This document shows, in pieces, positions 62,887 to 64,000 of a DNA stretch of 64,000 bases. A program made the translations under genes and the position numbers. Positions within the stretch are counted from its first letter, which is position 1, and every line of letters starts with the position of its first letter. This stretch comes from Duffyella gerundensis. GTDB taxonomy: Bacteria > Pseudomonadota > Gammaproteobacteria > Enterobacterales > Enterobacteriaceae. The notes under the pieces were generated by a model. It had not been told where the DNA came from. It made no database searches and worked only from the letters and a program-made list of their open reading frames with translations. Location: positions 62,001-126,000 of the forward strand of contig NZ_LN907828.1 of assembly GCF_001517405.1 (NCBI RefSeq), written 5' to 3'.

Positions 62887-63972
62887 TTGCCCGCATCCGC
62901 TATCCATATTCATCAGCTTACCAAATCCTATAACGGCATCAGGGTTCTCAACGCCATTTCGCTGGAGATTGCGCAGGGCGAAATCGTCGCGGTATTGGGC
63001 CCTTCCGGCTGTGGAAAAACCACCCTGCTGCGCGTGCTGGCCGGATTTGAACGGCTGGAGACCGGCACTGTAATGCTCGGCGATCGGCTCTACTCCTCAC
63101 CGCAGTTTCATCTGCCGCCAGAAAAACGTGACCTTGGCATCGTGTTCCAGAGCTACGCCCTCTGGCCGCACATGACGGTGGCGGGCAACGTCGAATACAG
63201 CCTCAAGGTCAGCGGCGTCAGCGCCGTTGAACGCCAGCAACGCGTGGATGAGGCGCTGGCGATGGTCGGACTTTCCGCCTTTGCCCGGCGTTCCCCTGCC
63301 GATCTTTCCGGTGGCCAGCGCCAGCGCGTCGCCCTCGCCCGCTGTCTGGTTGCCCGGCCGCAGGTGGTGTTACTTGATGAACCGCTGGCCAATCTTGATG
63401 TACACCTGCGCGCTGCGATGGAAGAGGAATTTATCCGTTTTCATCAGCACACCGGCGCCACGCTGGTTTATATCACCCACGATCAGCAGGAGGCGATGGC
63501 GATTGCCGACCGCATCGTGGTGATGGATCAGGGTGAAATAATGCAGTTTGCGACACCACAGCAGCTTTATCGCGAACCGGCCAATGAGATGGTCGCCACC
63601 TTTATCGACGATGGCCGACTGATGCCGATCAGTGATATTGAGCCGCTGGGCGACGGTTATGCCAGCGTACAGCTGGCCGGACAGCGCTACAGGTTACGCT
63701 GTCACGCACACCAATCCGCGCAGCCCGCGGGCATCGCCTGCCTGCATGCGGACGATCTGCGCCCTGCAAAACAGGATGACATCGCTTTTGGCACCACGAT
63801 TAAACGCATCATCTATCGCGGTAGCTACAGCCAGATCGACGTGGAGCCGAACCGCGTGCCGGGCGCGAGGCTGTCGCTGCATTTACCGAACGCGGGCGGG
63901 CTGCGGCCCGGCGACACATTGCCGCTCACGTTGAACAACGGCTGGATTATTCCCTCTTTTACCTCTGCGTAA
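62887..63972 (+). CDS. ABC importer ATP-binding protein (FbpC/PotA/PhnT-like)
   Basis: 361 residues starting at TTG (62887) with CGGAG 6 bases upstream. Walker A GPSGCGKTT (about 38-46), Q-loop FQSYALWPHM, signature LSGGQRQR, Walker B VVLLDEPLANLD, switch His in YITHDQQEA, then a C-terminal TOBE domain (about 240-360). The sequence is closest in style to ferric-iron, 2-aminoethylphosphonate or spermidine/putrescine importers. A second gene starts 14 bases later, so it opens an operon whose other members lie outside the window. Confidence 0.88.
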   Translation: MPASAIHIHQLTKSYNGIRVLNAISLEIAQGEIVAVLGPSGCGKTTLLRVLAGFERLETGTVMLGDRLYSSPQFHLPPEKRDLGIVFQSYALWPHMTVAGNVEYSLKVSGVSAVERQQRVDEALAMVGLSAFARRSPADLSGGQRQRVALARCLVARPQVVLLDEPLANLDVHLRAAMEEEFIRFHQHTGATLVYITHDQQEAMAIADRIVVMDQGEIMQFATPQQLYREPANEMVATFIDDGRLMPISDIEPLGDGYASVQLAGQRYRLRCHAHQSAQPAGIACLHADDLRPAKQDDIAFGTTIKRIIYRGSYSQIDVEPNRVPGARLSLHLPNAGGLRPGDTLPLTLNNGWIIPSFTSA

Positions 63973-63985
63973 GGATTCCCTGACC

Positions 63986-64000
63986 ATGTATCAAGCTCGT
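63986..64000 (+). CDS. Start of next ABC-operon gene (3' partial, five codons)
   Basis: ATG at 63986 preceded by AAGGA. Only MYQAR is inside the window. By position it is expected to be a permease or binding-protein gene of the same importer, but nothing in the five codons shows that. Confidence 0.5.

Noticed and set aside
1..64000. CRISPR array, tRNA/rRNA genes, prophage or complete IS
   Set aside because: No regularly spaced repeats, no tRNA cloverleaf-like stretch and no structural phage or transposase genes were recognised; short RNA genes could still have been missed by eye.

Overview
This 64 kb window is a GC-rich enterobacterial chromosome segment. Its gene content points to the Erwiniaceae, most likely Pantoea or a close relative. 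It carries a complete arnBCADTEF lipid A operon, a budABC acetoin/butanediol cluster with a divergent LysR activator, an EsaR/EsaI-type quorum-sensing pair transcribed convergently, ascGFB-like beta-glucoside genes, hscC with its J-protein, and the ubiUV/ubiT anaerobic ubiquinone genes. I see no rRNA or tRNA genes, CRISPR array, complete insertion sequence or prophage.

Layout. 1-1.8 kb: the end of a peptide-type ABC transporter operon. 2-9.6 kb: the arn operon, seven genes joined by stop/start overlaps, behind a perfect PmrA-box match. 9.6-16 kb: a siderophore uptake locus (TonB receptor plus binding protein; permease plus ATPase) with Fur-box-like sites, split by an RpiR regulator. 16-20.3 kb: budR-like gene and budABC. 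20.4-26.4 kb: small stress and redox units, namely an old yellow enzyme/ArsR operon behind a 20-bp perfect palindrome, a BLUF-EAL photoreceptor, a secreted esterase, and an HxlR/SDR pair. 27-30.6 kb: hscC-djlC. 30.6-34.5 kb: an autotransporter adhesin interrupted in its barrel at a (CT)6 tract. 35-40.6 kb: a periplasmic epimerase-like protein and the asc system. 40.6-44 kb: a DigH-like lipoprotein, a predicted small RNA, two lux boxes, esaR- and esaI-like genes. 44-49.3 kb: an SDR/AraC pair and four unlinked single genes. 49.3-53 kb: an amidase / NCS1 permease / cysteine hydrolase operon behind a sigma-54 promoter and an NtrC-like site. 53-58.6 kb: a DUF1471 protein, FhuE-like receptor, ubiUV and ubiT. 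58.6-64 kb: a Cre-like recombinase, an OtsA paralogue lacking its catalytic residues, an MFS transporter and the first gene of an ABC importer.

Most loci are self-contained units with their own regulator or operator: PmrA for arn, Fur for iron, AscG and CRP for beta-glucosides, EsaR-like for quorum sensing, NtrC/sigma-54 for nitrogen. The most unusual items are the OtsA-like probable pseudoenzyme, the stand-alone Cre homologue, the possibly phase-variable autotransporter, the predicted sRNA next to the quorum-sensing genes, and the nitrogen-regulated operon of unknown substrate. All calls come from reading the sequence; no database search was run.
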